From assembly GCF_030463565.1 (NCBI RefSeq), contig NC_134649.1, positions 40,573,044 through 40,637,043 on the forward strand: DNA of 64,000 nt, read 5' to 3'. The notes below the pieces were generated by a model. It did not search any database, was not told the origin of the DNA, and saw nothing but the letters and a program-made list of their open reading frames with translations. A program made the translations under genes and the position numbers. Position 1 is the stretch's first letter. Each line of letters opens with the position of its first letter. Positions 1-12,981 of the stretch are shown one piece after another. This DNA is from Pelecanus crispus (taxonomy: Eukaryota > Chordata > Aves > Pelecaniformes > Pelecanidae).

Positions 1-951
1 CGGCTGTGTGTTTTCTCCTCTCACCTTTCAGTTTTAGGCCGTGGTGCAGGACCCCGTGGCTCCCCAATGCTTGTGCCCGCCGGGCACCGATGCCTGCTCC
101 CGCTCCCCCCCCGCGGACGGCCGGGCCCCTCCTGCCCCTCGGCAGGCCGGGCGGCCGTGCTGGGAGCAGCCCCCGCTTGCGGCAGAGCGGACCCGCTCGC
201 TGCCGCTGTCTCGTCTCGTTTTTTAAACGGTCTCGTTTGCTGTAACTCCTGCCTCCGTCCCTGCCTGCCTCCCGCCGCACCGGCAGCACCGGGGGGGGGG
301 GGGGGGCGGGGCGGCACCGGGGGCGGGGCCTGGTGGGAGGGGGCGGGGCCTGGTGGGGCGCCATGGTAACGGCAAACAGTGGGGGCGGCCCCGACGGTGC
401 GGGCAGGGCTGGGGGTGTGAAGGGGGGGGAGGGCTGGGGGGGGTCCGGGGGGTGTGGAAGGGTTTAAAAGGGGGGCTGAGGGGCACCAAGGGAGCTGGGG
501 GGGTGTCTCTGGGTATGGGGGACAAAAGGGTTTGTAGGGGGGGCTGGGGGGAGCTGTGAGGTTTGAGGGGGGGCTGTAGGCAGGGGGGCTGCATGCGTGG
601 CACTGGGGGTCTGGTGTTTGTCCCCGTTCCAGGGCAGTGGAGCCGGGGCAGTGGCCAGGCCCAGGGCTCTGCCATCAGAGCAGTGCTGGGGGCTGGGGGG
701 CTGCATCCTGCACTGGACCCCATCTCAGTCCCCAGCGGGGGAAGGGGATAGGGGACCCGCTTGGCGCTTGGGGGACGCAGAGCCACCCACAGCTCCCTCG
801 CCCTCAGGCCACTGTGGGATGGTGCCTCAGGGAGAGCAGCACCGCGGGCACGCAGCCCCCCGGCCAGGGGCAAGCGCTCGGCTCGGGGGGCCACTGCCGG
901 AGCAGGAGACGTCCCGGCTGTCCCCTGGCCTGCCAGGCTGGCGACAAGGCC
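1..951. promoter_or_regulatory. TTLL3: GC-rich 5' region of TTLL3 (promoter and leader, no clear coding sequence)
   Basis: This stretch is G+C-rich, with a G run near 291-306 and a direct repeat of about 18 bp (GGGGCGGGGCCTGGTGGG) around 322-357. An RFX X-box-like site sits at 357-370. It lies upstream of the first recognisable TTLL3 exon, so it is read as CpG-island promoter plus 5' leader. Open frames here look like composition artefacts; none resembles a known protein. The true first TTLL3 exon may be inside this stretch. Confidence 0.5.
357..370 (+). promoter_or_regulatory. RFX X-box-like motif
   Basis: GGCGCC-AT-GGTAAC fits the RFX X-box pattern GTNRCC-(N0-3)-RGYAAC with five of six bases in the left half and six of six in the right. 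Ciliary genes are commonly driven by RFX factors through such sites near the transcription start, and TTLL3 acts in cilia, so the position makes sense. The same bases form a Kozak-like ATG at 363 directly followed by GTAACG, so a one-codon first exon is an alternative reading. Confidence 0.45.
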
Positions 952-1142
952 ATGGCAGGGGAGCGGGTCGTCTTGGGGGGCACACGGGGCACCAGCACGA
1001 GGCTCGGCGGGTCGGTGAACGCTGTGTCAGGGACCCCCAGCTTGGGCAGGCAGAGGCAGGCAGGTAGGCGCCTTCTCCCCCCCCGCCTGCCCCACGGGGC
1101 TGGGGACACGGGGCCCGTGGTCAGCCGGGGCTGTCCTCGCAG

Positions 1143-4100
1143 GGCAGGCGGCACCCGCCACCGCCAGCCGCCGCGGCCCGCCACCACCACCACCAGCCCT
1201 CGCTCGACCCCGAGCAGCTCAAGAGGGCCAGGCTGCACGTGGAGAGGGCCATCAAGGTGAGGGGCCTGATTTCACACACCCCCACAGTGTGCCGCATGCT
1301 GGCATTTATGGCTCAGGGCCGAGAGCTGAGCTCTGGGGTCCATCCCCAGGAGAAGAAGATCTTCATGGTGCAGGGTCCCTACCCCGTCATCCGCAGCCTG
1401 CTGCGGGCCCGGGGCTGGGTGGAGAGGAAGCTCCCCGGCGCGGGCAGGGTGGGCAGGCGGCCGGAGCAGCATCGTGGCAGCCAGGAGCAGCAGCAGCTGC
1501 AGCAGCAGCAGCAGGAGGAGGACGGAGGTGATGCTGATGAGCAGGGGGAAGCAGTGCCAGACCCACAGCCAGGGTCGGCATGCTGTGGGGCATGGCCTTC
1601 CCTGGGGAACCCAGAGCCCCTGCGCTCCCCATGTCCACCCGATGAGGAAGAGGAGGAGGAAGAGCGGTGGGATGAGGACCCCGATGGCATCCATGACCTC
1701 ATGGTTAGCTGAGAGGGCCGGGGCTGAGCTCTGCCACAGCCCCTGGGACCCCCGGGCGTGGGACACAGCCTGGGGCAGGGGGCGAGGCTGGGATGGGGGG
1801 TCCGTGCCTCACCCTGGCCCCCCGCAGTCCCGCCTGGTGCAGGACCAGGTGCCGTACTTCATCTGGACCAACCGCTGCGGCGCCGTTGACTGCCGGCTGC
1901 TGCAGCAGGACCAGGTGCTGAACCACTACGCCCGGGTGGGCGCCTTCACCACCAAGGTGGGAGCCCAGAGCCCCCGGGGGAGGGGGGGGACACACACAAC
2001 AGGGGTGAGGGGGGTCCAGCGGGGGCTGCCACCCTTCTCTAAACAGGAGGGGCTGTGCCTCAACCTGCGAAACCTGCCCTGGTTTGACCAAGCCGACCCT
2101 GACACCTTTTTCCCCCGGTGCTACCGGCTGGGAGCCGCAGACGAGCGGCAAGCCTTCATCGGTGAGCTCGGGGCTGGTGCGTCCCACCGGGGCCATTGCC
2201 CTCCTGTTGTCCCCCGTCCCCCCCCTGTGCTTCCAGTCCCCCCGTGTCCTGTGCAGGACCAGGTGGGGACAATGTCCCCCTTGCAGAGGATTTCCGCCTG
2301 ACGGCAGCTCGCAGCCTGCTCAAAGTGGCCCTGGAGAGGGCTGGGGATGTGCTGGCAGGGACAGAGCAGCCCCCGAAATCCGACAAGGGGCCAGGTGAGT
2401 GTGTGGAGCCAGGCCTGGGAGGAGCGGGACAGGGAGTTTGGGGGCAGAGATGTCCCTGGGGACTGAGCCTTGGGCTGAGCCTCTGCTTGGGGCTGTGGCT
2501 TGGCCCCCCCTACCCCCTCTTGCCAGCCCACCTTATGGGTGCTCTGTTCCGCCCCAGCCCATCCATGTGCAGCCAAAGCCACCCATCCCACAGGGAGGCT
2601 TCGTGCCACGGCCCCGAGGGTGGCACAGTGGGGCCACGTCCCTCACCCCACGCCGTCCACAGCAGGGCCAGGGCCCCCCCAACCCCCTCAGCTGGTGGAG
2701 GTGGCCCTGCAGCTCTGCGAGCAGCACCTGGGCAGCCTGGGGCACCAGGACATCGACGGGGACCCCCAGTCCCCTGGCATGACAGGCACCGACTGGGACC
2801 GCTTCCTGCGGGACTACTACCGCGTGGCACAGTGAGTGCCGAGCGGGATGGGGGGGACCCCATGGCGGGGCCGGCACTGAGCCACCCGTGCTCCCCCGCA
2901 GCGAGGGGGCCAGGCTGGCACTGAGCGGGGCGCAGCGGGAGCGGTGCCGGGCCGTGCTGCAGCACCTGGCAGGGCGGCTGCCCCAGCTCGGCATGGAGGG
3001 CGACCGCAACATCTGGATCCTCAAACCCGGTGCCAAATCCCGCGGCAGGGGTAAGGCAGGGGGAAGTGGGGCGCGTGGGCTCCCTGCCGAGGAGGGATCC
3101 CACTGTCACCGTGTCCCCCAGGCATCGTCTGCACAGCGCAGCTGGAGGAGGTGCTGCGGCTGGCGGGGGGCTGCACGGCACCCTCGGCGCGGGCGGGTGA
3201 GTGGGTGGTGCAGAAGTACGTGGAGCGGCCTCTGCTCATCTTTGGCACCAAATTCGATATCCGGCAATGGTTCTTGGTGACCAGCTGGAACCCGCTGACT
3301 GTCTGGTTTTACCGTGAGAGCTACCTGCGGTTCTGCTCCCAGCCCTTCTCCCTGCAATGCCTGGACCCGTGAGTACCCCCTGCACCAGACCCCAGTTCCC
3401 CGGCACCCATGGCACCCCACTGACCCAGCCCTGCTCTTCCTGCCCCAGCGCCCGGCACCTCTGCAATGTCTCCATCCAGAAACACTGCAGGCCAGCGCGG
3501 GACCGGCACCCCCGGCTGCCCCCCGACCAGATCTGGTCCTGCCGGCAGTTCCAGGCGTACCTGGCACAGGTGGGGCGGGCGGGTGCCTGGCACCAGGTGA
3601 TGGTGCCCGGCATGAAGGCAGCGGTGGTGGGTGCCCTGCGCAGTGCCCAGGACCTGGTGGGGTCCCGCAAGGGCAGCTTTGAGCTCTACGGGGCTGATTT
3701 TCTCTTTGGGGAGGATTGCCAGCCTTGGCTGCTGGAGATCAACGCCAGCCCCACCATGGCCCCCTCCTCAGCGGTGACCGGCCGGCTCTGTGCCAGCGTC
3801 CAGCGGGACACGCTGCGTGTGGTCATCGACCGCAGGGACGACCCCTCCTGCCCCACCGGTGCCTTCGAGCTCATCTACAAGGAGGTGGGCTGGGGGGGGG
3901 GGGGGGGGGGGGCTGCGGGGCCAGCATACCCTGGGCACCCCGAGCCCCCACTTCCCGCCATGTCCTCCCGCAGGCACCTGTGCCCATGCCTCTGTACGTG
4001 GGGCTGAAGCTGATGGTGAAAGGCTGCTCCCTGAGAAAGCCCCGGCTGGCACACCGCCCACCCCAGGGCAAGCCCCCCACCGCTGCGGCTGGCACCCCCC

Positions 4101-4489
4101 GGCCCCCTGCGCCTCCCAGCCCCTGGGGCAGGACAGCCCCGCTCCCCCAGCTGGGCGTGTTGCAGGGGGAGCCGGCTCCTCTGGGGCGATGGAGCCACCA
4201 TTGCCCCCCTAGCTCAGCCCCCCCAGCACCACCGCACCCCCCGGGCTGCTGTGCCGGGAGCCAGGGGCTGCCACAGCTCAGCCGCCTGCGTGGGCAACCC
4301 CAGGCAGCTCTGCCCCAGATCAGCGTCCGTCCCCAAGCCAGGGCGCCTGTCCCGCCGCCCTGGGGAGCCCCCACCGGCCGGCAGCCCCCGGGGACCCGCG
4401 GGTCAGCCCCCCTCCTCCCCTCCTGCCGAGGTGCTGCGCCCGCCTGGGCTGGCACCCGGCGCCTGGACCCCATGGAGCTGCGACGCTGA
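1143..4489 (+). CDS. TTLL3: Tubulin tyrosine ligase-like 3 (tubulin monoglycylase), first exon unresolved
   Basis: TTLL3 adds the first glycine to glutamate side chains of tubulin tails in cilia and flagella. Ten exons join in one frame (total divisible by three, 778 residues): 1143-1256, 1350-1703, 1828-1956, 2047-2161, 2287-2394, 2663-2831, 2902-3050, 3122-3368, 3449-3884, 3974-4489. Strong family landmarks are [27 protein letters not shown] (ATP-grasp loop), [35 protein letters not shown] and [19 protein letters not shown] followed by INASPT, which carries the metal-binding E and N. The second exon has Gln- and Glu-rich stretches. The C-terminal tail from about residue 625 is Pro-rich and low-complexity, and is encoded by the last exon. 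Exon 1143 opens in phase 0, but the likely upstream ATG at 952 gives the wrong phase, so the start is not settled. RPUSD3 follows in the opposite direction. Confidence 0.93.
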
Positions 4490-5036
4490 AGGACACCCAG
4501 GAGGGGACCGGCTCGGCAGCAGCAGCACCCTGCCTGCACAGCTTGGGCGACGCAGCGGCACCCAGCTCCTCCCCACCCCAGCCAGACCCCTTTGCTGGGT
4601 GGGGGCACCCAGCCTACCCCCTATGGGGGCTGCAAAACATGTCTGTGACAGCGAGCCCGGCTCTGCCCCTCTGTGCGTGGGAGCACGTGGGTACGGACGG
4701 GACTGTGGGTACAGGTGGGGCTGTGGGGAGGAACCGGGGCTGCCATGGCAGCTCCTCTGCCAGGGGCAGAGAGCAGGCAGGAGAAGACGCCTCCGCTCCT
4801 GCCTGTGGTCCTGCCTGCCAGACAGAGCCACGGCAGCGGTGACACCGCTGCGCCCTGGCGCTGGGAACCGGGTCAGGCGCAGGGGCGGCGGCAGGGCTGC
4901 CATCGCCGGCTCTGCTCGGGGCAGGGGGCTGGTGGCCTCAGCAATGCCGTGGGGACCGGGGGGGGGGGGGACGCGCGCGTCACGTGTGTGCCAGGAAAAG
5001 AAACGGGCGCTGAGCCACACCAGCAGCAGTTGGGGA
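4490..5036 (+). other. TTLL3 3' untranslated/intergenic stretch
   Basis: GC-rich sequence between the TTLL3 stop and the RPUSD3 3' end. I see no AATAAA on the + strand, so the TTLL3 poly(A) site is not identified. No gene is recognised here. Confidence 0.4.
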
Positions 5037-5042
5037 TTTAAT
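5037..5042 (-). terminator. RPUSD3: RPUSD3 poly(A) signal ATTAAA
   Basis: On the minus strand these bases read ATTAAA, 32 nt past the RPUSD3 stop codon. This implies a 3' UTR of only a few tens of bases. Confidence 0.6.
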
Positions 5043-5074
5043 GGGGTGGCAGAGGGGGAGCGGGTTGGGGTGTT

Positions 5075-7239
5075 CTAGGGCTCCCAGTGCTTGGGCAGCC
5101 CCAGGCGCCGCAGGGTGCGCACGAAGGGGGGTGGGTGTGGGGCGCGGAGGGGGCCCTGGGGCAGCACCAGCTGCTGCAGGTGGAGGTGGAGCGGGAGGCG
5201 GCGGAGCTGCTGTGGGGAGAGCCCCAGCCGGCTCTGCAGCTCCTCATCCAGCACCTGCAAGGGGATGGGGGGCGGCTCAGTGGGGTCCCAGGGGCAGCTC
5301 AGTGGGGTTCCGGGGGCTGCGCTGAGCCCCCGCACCCATCCCAACCACTTACCTGTGTGCGGGTCGGGGCGGCCTCGGGGGGCAGGAGGAAGGGCACCCC
5401 CAGCACCCTGCCCACGCGGGACGAGTGTTTGTGGTCACCCAGGGCCGGGCACAGCAGCAGCGTCAGGTGCACCGGGAGCTGCTCCGGGAAGGCTGGGGAG
5501 GCACGGGGAGGGTGGGACCGCGCCGGCATGGGGGGCACGGGGGGTGCTGGGGGCCACTCACCTGTCTTGGGCTGGAGCTGGAGGAGGGCGCAGCCCCCCG
5601 CGGCGCCCAGCACCCGATAGCGCGTCCGGGTGCTCTTCACCTCCTTCCTGGCCAGGCTGCGGCGCCCCGGGGCCGGCACCGGCACCACCTGCAGCAGCAT
5701 GGCCCTCAGCACCCCGCCGTGCCCCCCGCGCCCGCGGGCCCCCTGGCACCCCCTTACCGTGGCAATGTCACCCTCCTGCTGCCAGCGCAGCCCGGTGCAG
5801 ATCTCGCCCTCCGCCTCTGCCGGGACCCCTATGGTGACGGCGCTGTGGGGAGAGGGGGTGAGGCGGGGATGGACCCCCCCCCCATGCCGGCACGGCGGGG
5901 TCCCGGGGACTCACTGGTACGTGGCGGGGTACTGGCCTCTCCGGCGGGCATCGGCGAAGAACCGCTGGAGCTCCTCGGTGGCGCGGCGGCAGCCGGAGAG
6001 GAGGACGAGGCCAGAGCATTCCCTGCGGGACGCGGCAGCTCCGAGCCCTGCGGAGGGTGGGCTGGCACCCCCCGCCCCCCCCCAGGGCACCCCCCAACCG
6101 TACCTGGAGGGAGCCTTCACCACGTGGAGCTCGGCGGGGAGGCCCAGGCGCCGCCTCAGCGCCGGCAGCAGCGCCGCCAGGCCCGGCTCCCCGGGGCGCC
6201 CTGGGGGTGGCGGGTGTCAGCGCCTGCTGGGGACCCCCCAGCCGGACCCCCCCCAACCCCCCCGGACCTCCACTCACCCAGGATGGGCAGGCCGGGGGGC
6301 TTGCTCAGCGCCAGCAGGGCTCCTGCCGAGGGGATGCCTGGTCAGGATGCGGCCCCCACCGCTGCTGCACCCCCAGCACCCCCCCTCTGCCCCCATACCT
6401 TCCCGGTGCACCACGGAGGCCTCCAGCAGCCCCAGCGCCTCCTCGGGGGGCAGCGGCCGCCCCCACCTGCGGGGGTGGAGTGGGCGGGGGGCACGGGTGG
6501 GGGGCATGGGTGGGGATGCCCCCCCAGCCACCCACCCTGCACCCTGCTCTGCGTGTTCCCACAGCCCCACGGCTGAACCCCCCTGGCGTGTGCCCCCAAA
6601 TCTGATCCCACACTCTGCCCCCCCCCCCACGTGCCCCTGCACCCATAGCCACTCTGCACCCACGTGTGCACCCCCACACCTCTCCCCCCGCACCCCCTCC
6701 GCTCCCCCAGCCCCTCTGTGCTCACGCGTGTGCAACCCCATGCATGTCCCCACTCCCACACGCACCCCGTAACCTCTCTGCACCCACGCGTGTGCAATGT
6801 GGGTGCCCCCGTGCACCCACGCGCGTGCACCCCAATGCCCTCCCCCAAGCCCCCGTGCACCCACGCGCGTGCACCTCAATGTGCCCCCCCGGCCCCCGTG
6901 CACCCACGCGCGTGCACCCCAATGTGCCCCCCCGGCCCCCGTGCACCCACGCGTGTGCACCCCAATGTGTCCCCCCAAGCCCCCGTGCACCCACGCGCGT
7001 GCACCCCAATGTGCCCCCCCGGCCCCCGTGCACCCACGCGTGTGCACCCCCCAATGTCCCTCCCAGACCCGTGTGCACCCACGCGCCCCCACAGCCACGG
7101 CTCCCCGCGCACACGCGTGCCGCGCGCACACACGCACTCCCCCCCCCCCCGCCCCCCCGCGCGCGCCCCGCGCCCCGCTAACCCCGCGGCGCGCGCCCCG
7201 TGCGCCCCGCGCGCCAGCACGCGCGCGGCGGCGCCCCCG

Positions 7240-7247
<8 letters not shown>
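5075..7247 (-). CDS. RPUSD3: Mitochondrial RNA pseudouridylate synthase domain-containing 3
   Basis: RPUSD3 belongs to the RluA-type pseudouridine synthases and is needed for pseudouridine in mitochondrial 16S rRNA and mitoribosome assembly. Eight minus-strand exons splice in frame: 6466-6399, 6322-6278, 6200-6104, 6022-5915, 5842-5758, 5688-5562, 5492-5353, 5254-5075, giving 282 residues without exon 1. Matches to the human protein include ALLALSKPPGLPILG, LGLPAELHVVKAPS, SGLVLLSGCRRATEELQRFF, GGCALLQLQPKT, GDHKHSSRVGRVLG and LPLHLHLQQLVLP. As in mammalian RPUSD3, I do not see the canonical catalytic RLD triplet; the aligned place reads RECSGLVLL. The first exon must end with two bases of a codon and lies in very GC-rich repeat DNA; an ATG at 7245-7247 (minus strand) is one candidate, so the upper boundary is a guess. 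It starts head to head with JAGN1. Confidence 0.85.
6768..7085. repeat. 43-44 bp minisatellite, about seven copies
   Basis: The start GTGCACCCACGCG recurs at 6811, 6855, 6898, 6941, 6985 and 7028, with degenerate copies at both ends. Each unit carries the alternating purine-pyrimidine string CACGCGCGTGCAC (some copies CACGCGTGTGCAC) followed by a C-rich half. It lies between the RPUSD3 promoter and its second exon, most likely in intron 1. Confidence 0.9.
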
Positions 7248-8353
<1,106 letters not shown>

Positions 8354-8572
8354 GCGGAGACGGGTGGGCTCTGTGAGGGCCGGAGCTCCGCAGCCGGGCC
8401 CCGTGGGGCGGCGCTGGCGCAGCTCCGGTGGGTGGGGGTCCACGGGGACCAACGGGCGTGTCTGGGCCACGCCACGGCTCTGTACTCGCATGCGGGGGGG
8501 TGGCGTGGAGGGTCCCCGCCGCCCCCCGCCCCGGGGTGCGGGTGCCCCTTGCTCTGCGTGTTGCTACATGGA

Positions 8573-8578
8573 AATAAA
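8573..8578 (+). terminator. JAGN1: JAGN1 poly(A) signal AATAAA
   Basis: Canonical AATAAA 220 nt after the JAGN1 stop and about 145 bp before the IL17RE start codon. Confidence 0.85.
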
Positions 8579-8722
8579 GCACCATCCACGCTCCCACGCG
8601 TGTCTGTGCCGCGGGAAGCGCCGCCCGGCAGTGGGGGGGGGGCGCGGCGGGACCGCACGTGCCGGCGGAGGAATGCGGCGGGGCCGGCCCGGGGCGGGGC
8701 GGGGAGCGGCGGCGGCTCGGCC

Positions 8723-11700
8723 ATGGAGCGCCCGGTGCTGCTCGCCGCTGCCGCCGCGCTGCTGCTGCTGCTGCCCGGGGCCGGGGCCGCCGTCACCCGC
8801 CTCCGGGTCTCCGCCAACTTCGTGAGCACTGGGTGGGGGGGAGGCGGCGGGAGCCGGGCCGGGGCGGCGGGCGGCACCGCGCTGAGCCCCGTCTCTTTGC
8901 TTGCAGGAGTGCCGGGCCACCGGTGAGTAGCGGCGGGGCCGGGACCGGGGCTGCGAGCGCGGGGCTCCCCGTGCCTGGGGCCGCCGGGCCCTGCGGAGCG
9001 CGGCGGAGCTCCCCCGCCCGCCGACACCGGCTCCGGGAGGGTGGGGCGGCTCCCGGTGCACGGGGCTCCCGGGGTGCAGAGCTCCCCCCCCCCCCCCCCC
9101 CCAGGCCTGCGACCCCCGGTGCCGGCGGCGGTAGGCGGGACCCCCGCGCACGGCCGCCCCGTCTCAGCTCTCCCCCCGGCAGCCGACAGCACCCTGAGCC
9201 GCCCCCGCTGCCGCCGCCCGGCCCGGCCCGGGCCCCCGCTGGAGCCGCCCGCCCTGGCGCTGAGCAGGGCCCGCCTGTGCCTGCCCTGGCAGCCCTGCCA
9301 GCCCTGCCTGCGGGTGCGCCTGGCCCTCCCCGCCGCAGGTACGGGCGGGGACGGCGGGGCCGGGCACCCCCGGCTGGGGCTGGGAGGAGTGGTGGGGTGT
9401 GGGGGTTTGTCCTCCCACCCGTGTCAGCACCCCGCGCTGCTTTCTCGCAGGGCTCGGCGATGTCCGTGGGCTGCAGCTCAACTTCCTGGAGCTGGGCTCC
9501 AACCGGGCCGGCTGGCTGCAGGTGTGGCGGCGGCACTGGGCACCGGGCAGCTCGCCGGTGAGTCCAGGGCAGACCGCAGGGCCGGATGCCGCAGCCGTGG
9601 CCGTCCTGCTGACCTCCCTCTCCCCACAGTGGCAGGTGCAGTTCGACTGCTTCCCAGTGGAGAGCGGGCAGCAGGTCCTCGTCTCCCTCCGCACCATCCC
9701 TGACCGAGGCTTGGCCATCAGCCGCAGCCACCTGGTCGCCGCTGAGCCGCCCGGTGAGGCTGGGAGGGACACTGGGGGTGTCCCGGGGGGACGCCGGCAC
9801 CGGCTGACCCCTGCCTGCTCTGCAGGGCCCGTCTTCACCCACGCCTGGGTCCCCGAGGCACGGGCCATCGAGGTGTGGGTGCCTGAGGGCCCTGCCCTGA
9901 TGGTACGGCTGTGCCACCAGCTGGTCCTGGAGTGCGAGGAGCTGCCCCGGCCCTTCCACCAGCAGGTAACTGCTCTGGTCCTCCCTGGCCACCCCCGTCC
10001 CGGGCTGGGGGCCGCGCTCCCCACCAGCTGACGCTGCCTCCGTGCCCGCAGGTGCTGGTGCTGGGGGGCCGCCGCGTCTCACTGCCGTACGAGTTCCTGG
10101 TGCCCTGCCTGTGCATCGAGGTGCGTTGCCGTCCCCGACAGCCGCCGGGCCCCTCTCCCTGCCCATCTTTGCCCATGCAGTGAGGGGAGGCAGGAGGAGC
10201 GGGGGCACACCCCGCCCTGACCGCCCCGCTCTGCTCCCCCAGGCCTCCTACCCCCGCCACGACAGCCCACGGAGCAAGCACTGCCCCTTCCATGACCAGC
10301 CGGCCACCTGTGAGTGCCCGCGGGGCAGGGGGCAGGGTCCCAGGGGTCCCCCTGGCCATGTCCCCACCCCGCACTGATGTGGTGCCCCGCAGACGGCCCC
10401 GAGCTGTGGTCCTCGGTGCGCTTCCACGACTACAGCGCCAGCAGCAAGGACCAGATGGCGATGGTGCTGAGCGCCAGCTGCCCCCTGCGCCCCCGGGCCA
10501 CCCTGTGCTGGAGGGAGACAGCGGCTGAGACTGCACCCTGCCACGACGTCCCCAACTCCACAGCCAGTGAGGAGGAGCAGGTGAGGGGTCCTGGCTTTGG
10601 GGTGCCATGGGGCACCAGCACAGAGGGGTGCAGGGCTGTGGCCCTGGTTGGGGGCACCCACCAGACCCCAGGGTCCCCTGAGGCTGGTGGGTGAGCACTG
10701 GGGTGCCCATGGGCTGTGTGAGTTGGGGACGGTGACATGCTCTCTGCCCGTACCAGGTATACACACTGGACAAGGTGGACGTGCACCCCCAACTCTGCTT
10801 CCGGGTAAGCCCCCGCCAGCGAGTGGGCACTGCCTGGGAAGGGGCTGGGGGGCAGTGGTGGGTGATGGCGGCTCACCCAGCCCCTCTCCCCCCAGTTCTC
10901 CTACGGGAACAGCAGCCACGTGGAGTGTCCCCACCGGCCAGGTGAGCCCTGAGGACGGGGGGCACCCCTGGGCTGAGCACAGCCCTGCCCCAGGGTCCCT
11001 CGCACCCCTCATCCCCTCGGGCATGCTGTGATCCCCCCCCTTTCTCCGGTGGCCGCAGAGACTGCCTGGAATGTTTCCGTGAGCGCCCGGGGGCTGCAGC
11101 TGCACCTGCACCTCACCTCCAGCATCCCCGCGGCCTTCAGTGCAGTCCTCTGCCAGCGCCGGGGCGGGCAGTGCGAGCCCGAGGCCCCCCTCTACACCGT
11201 CACACAGGTGAGCGGCACGGGGCTGGGGGGCACACGGGGGGGCCGAGCCACGCTGACCCTGCCCTTGTGCATTGCAGCCGGAGAGCTCTGCCCCGGGGGA
11301 GCTGGCGCTGCTGCTGCCGGTGCAGGTCCTGGGCAGCTGCGTGCTGGTAAGGTGACACCCGCACCAGCACCCACACCGTGGGGGGGGGACCCCAACCTGG
11401 CCCCCCCTCACCCAGCCCCTTCCCCAGGTGTGGCGCTCGGACGTGCGCTTCGCTCGGAAGCAGCTGCTCTGTCCCGACGGTGAGTGGGGGGCCCGGCAGG
11501 CCGCAGGGGGTGGCAGGGGCAGGCAGACACCCCTCCCTCACCGCCCCTCTCCCAGTCTCCCGCAGGCACTTTGGGCTGCTGGGGCTGGCGCTGGCGCTGG
11601 GGCTGGTGGTGACCGTGCTGCTCCTCAACTGCCGCGGCGCCTGGAGGCCGGCTGCCGGTGAGGGGCACCCCGGGGGGCTGCGGGACGGGGGGACAGCGGC

Positions 11701-12463
11701 CACGGTGGCCGTGGGGCTGGGGTGCCAGGCGGTGCCGGTTCCCCGGGCTGCAGAGGGTCGGTACGGTGGATGCTGGAGTGCCCTTGGGGGATGCTGGGGT
11801 GTCCCCAGGGGATGCCAGGAGGGCCGCGGGCAGGGCTGTCACTGCCATCCCCTCCATCCCGCAGGTGCCCCGGGCGGGCGCCCCGTGCTGCTGCTGTACT
11901 CGCCGGACTCGGAGGAGCACCTGGGGCTGGTGTGCGCCCTGGCCGAGCGGCTGCGCACGGGGCTGGGCTGCGACGTGCGCCTGGACCTGTGGGAAGCAGG
12001 CGGCGTGGGGCGGGCGGGCGCCCTGCCCTGGCTCTACGCCCAGCGGGGCCGCGTGGGCCGCCAGCGCGGCACCGTCCTCCTCCTCTGGAGCCGGGGCAGC
12101 ACCCGGCTCTTCCGCCGGTGGCAAGTCGGGGCGGCCGACGGGACACCTGGGGATGCCCACGACATCTTCGGGGCGGCCATGGCCTGCCTGCACGGGGAGC
12201 TGGGGGCGGCGGGCTGCGGTGGCGGCTGGGTGCTGGCCTACTTCAGCTGGTTCTGCAGCCCCCGCGATGTCCCCAGGCTCCTCCGGCCCCTGCCCACCTA
12301 CCGCCTGCCCCGGCAGCTGCCCGGGCTGCTGGGTGCCCTGCGGGGCAGCCCCCCGGCCCCCCACCGCTGCAGGGGCAGGGCAGAGGGACTATTGCACCGG
12401 CTGCTGGAGGCGGGGGCCGGGGAGGGCAGCCCCCGGCCCCCCAGGGTGGCTGCCGGCACCTGA
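8723..12463 (+). CDS. IL17RE: Interleukin-17 receptor E
   Basis: IL17RE pairs with IL17RA to bind IL-17C at epithelial surfaces and signals through a cytoplasmic SEFIR domain and ACT1. Sixteen exons join in frame to 676 residues: 8723-8821, 8907-8922, 9183-9338, 9451-9557, 9630-9753, 9826-9965, 10052-10120, 10243-10309, 10393-10580, 10757-10804, 10896-10941, 11059-11207, 11278-11346, 11428-11479, 11556-11657, 11865-12463. A Leu-rich signal peptide opens the protein. The ectodomain has strong human IL17RE matches (MVRLCHQLVLECEELPRPF, LPYEFLVPCLCIEASYPR, FSYGNSSHVECPHRPE, VLVWRSDVRFARKQLLCPDV). Exon 15 encodes the membrane segment, and the last exon the SEFIR domain (PVLLLYSPDSEEHLG, VRLDLWE, LPWLYAQR, TVLLLWSRG). 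Exon 2 is only 16 nt. The first ~200 residues are Cys- and Pro-rich and poorly conserved. It is in tandem with IL17RC. Confidence 0.93.
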
Positions 12464-12975
12464 GGGCCCACACCGGGGCTGAGCTGGGCGTTGCTGCGGG
12501 GCCGACGGGGCTGGATGCAGCCCCTGCTGAGGGCAGGGGCCCTGTCATGGAGGTGCGGGGCTAAGCTGAGCGCGCCAACCGTGGCAGCAGGAGGGGTGCC
12601 CGTGGGGCACCTTGGGCAGGGGCTGTGTGTGCCGTGGGCGCCCGAGCAGGGCTGGCCCTGGCTGGGGGACAGGCCATGGGGGCCAGGGCGAGCATCTGGC
12701 CAGACCCCCGGGGCCGGGAGCAGAGGGGCTGCCCCGGGTGGGGGCAGCTTTATTTCCACACAGGGACCTGCTGCGGAGGAGAGCTGGGACGCGGGGAGGC
12801 CGCTCAGGACGCCGTGGCCGGGTGAGGGGCCGGCGTGGCGCTGGAAGAAGCCGGGTGGCGGGGGACTCCCTGCCCTGCCCGGGGCACGGGGGGCCGGGGG
12901 AGCTGGGTGCTGGGCACGGCCTGGCCCCACTCCTCACCCCCGTGCTGCCAGCGGGACCTTCTCTGCGGTGGGAGC

Positions 12976-12981
12976 AATAAA
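12976..12981 (+). terminator. IL17RE: IL17RE poly(A) signal AATAAA
   Basis: AATAAA 513 nt after the IL17RE stop. The intervening bases are taken as 3' UTR; no other gene is seen there. Confidence 0.8.

Noticed and set aside
597-1260. Long open frames upstream of TTLL3 exon 1143 with an ATG at 952
   Set aside because: The frame from ATG 952 to the donor at 1064 leaves one spare base and does not fit the phase-0 acceptor at 1143; composition-driven.
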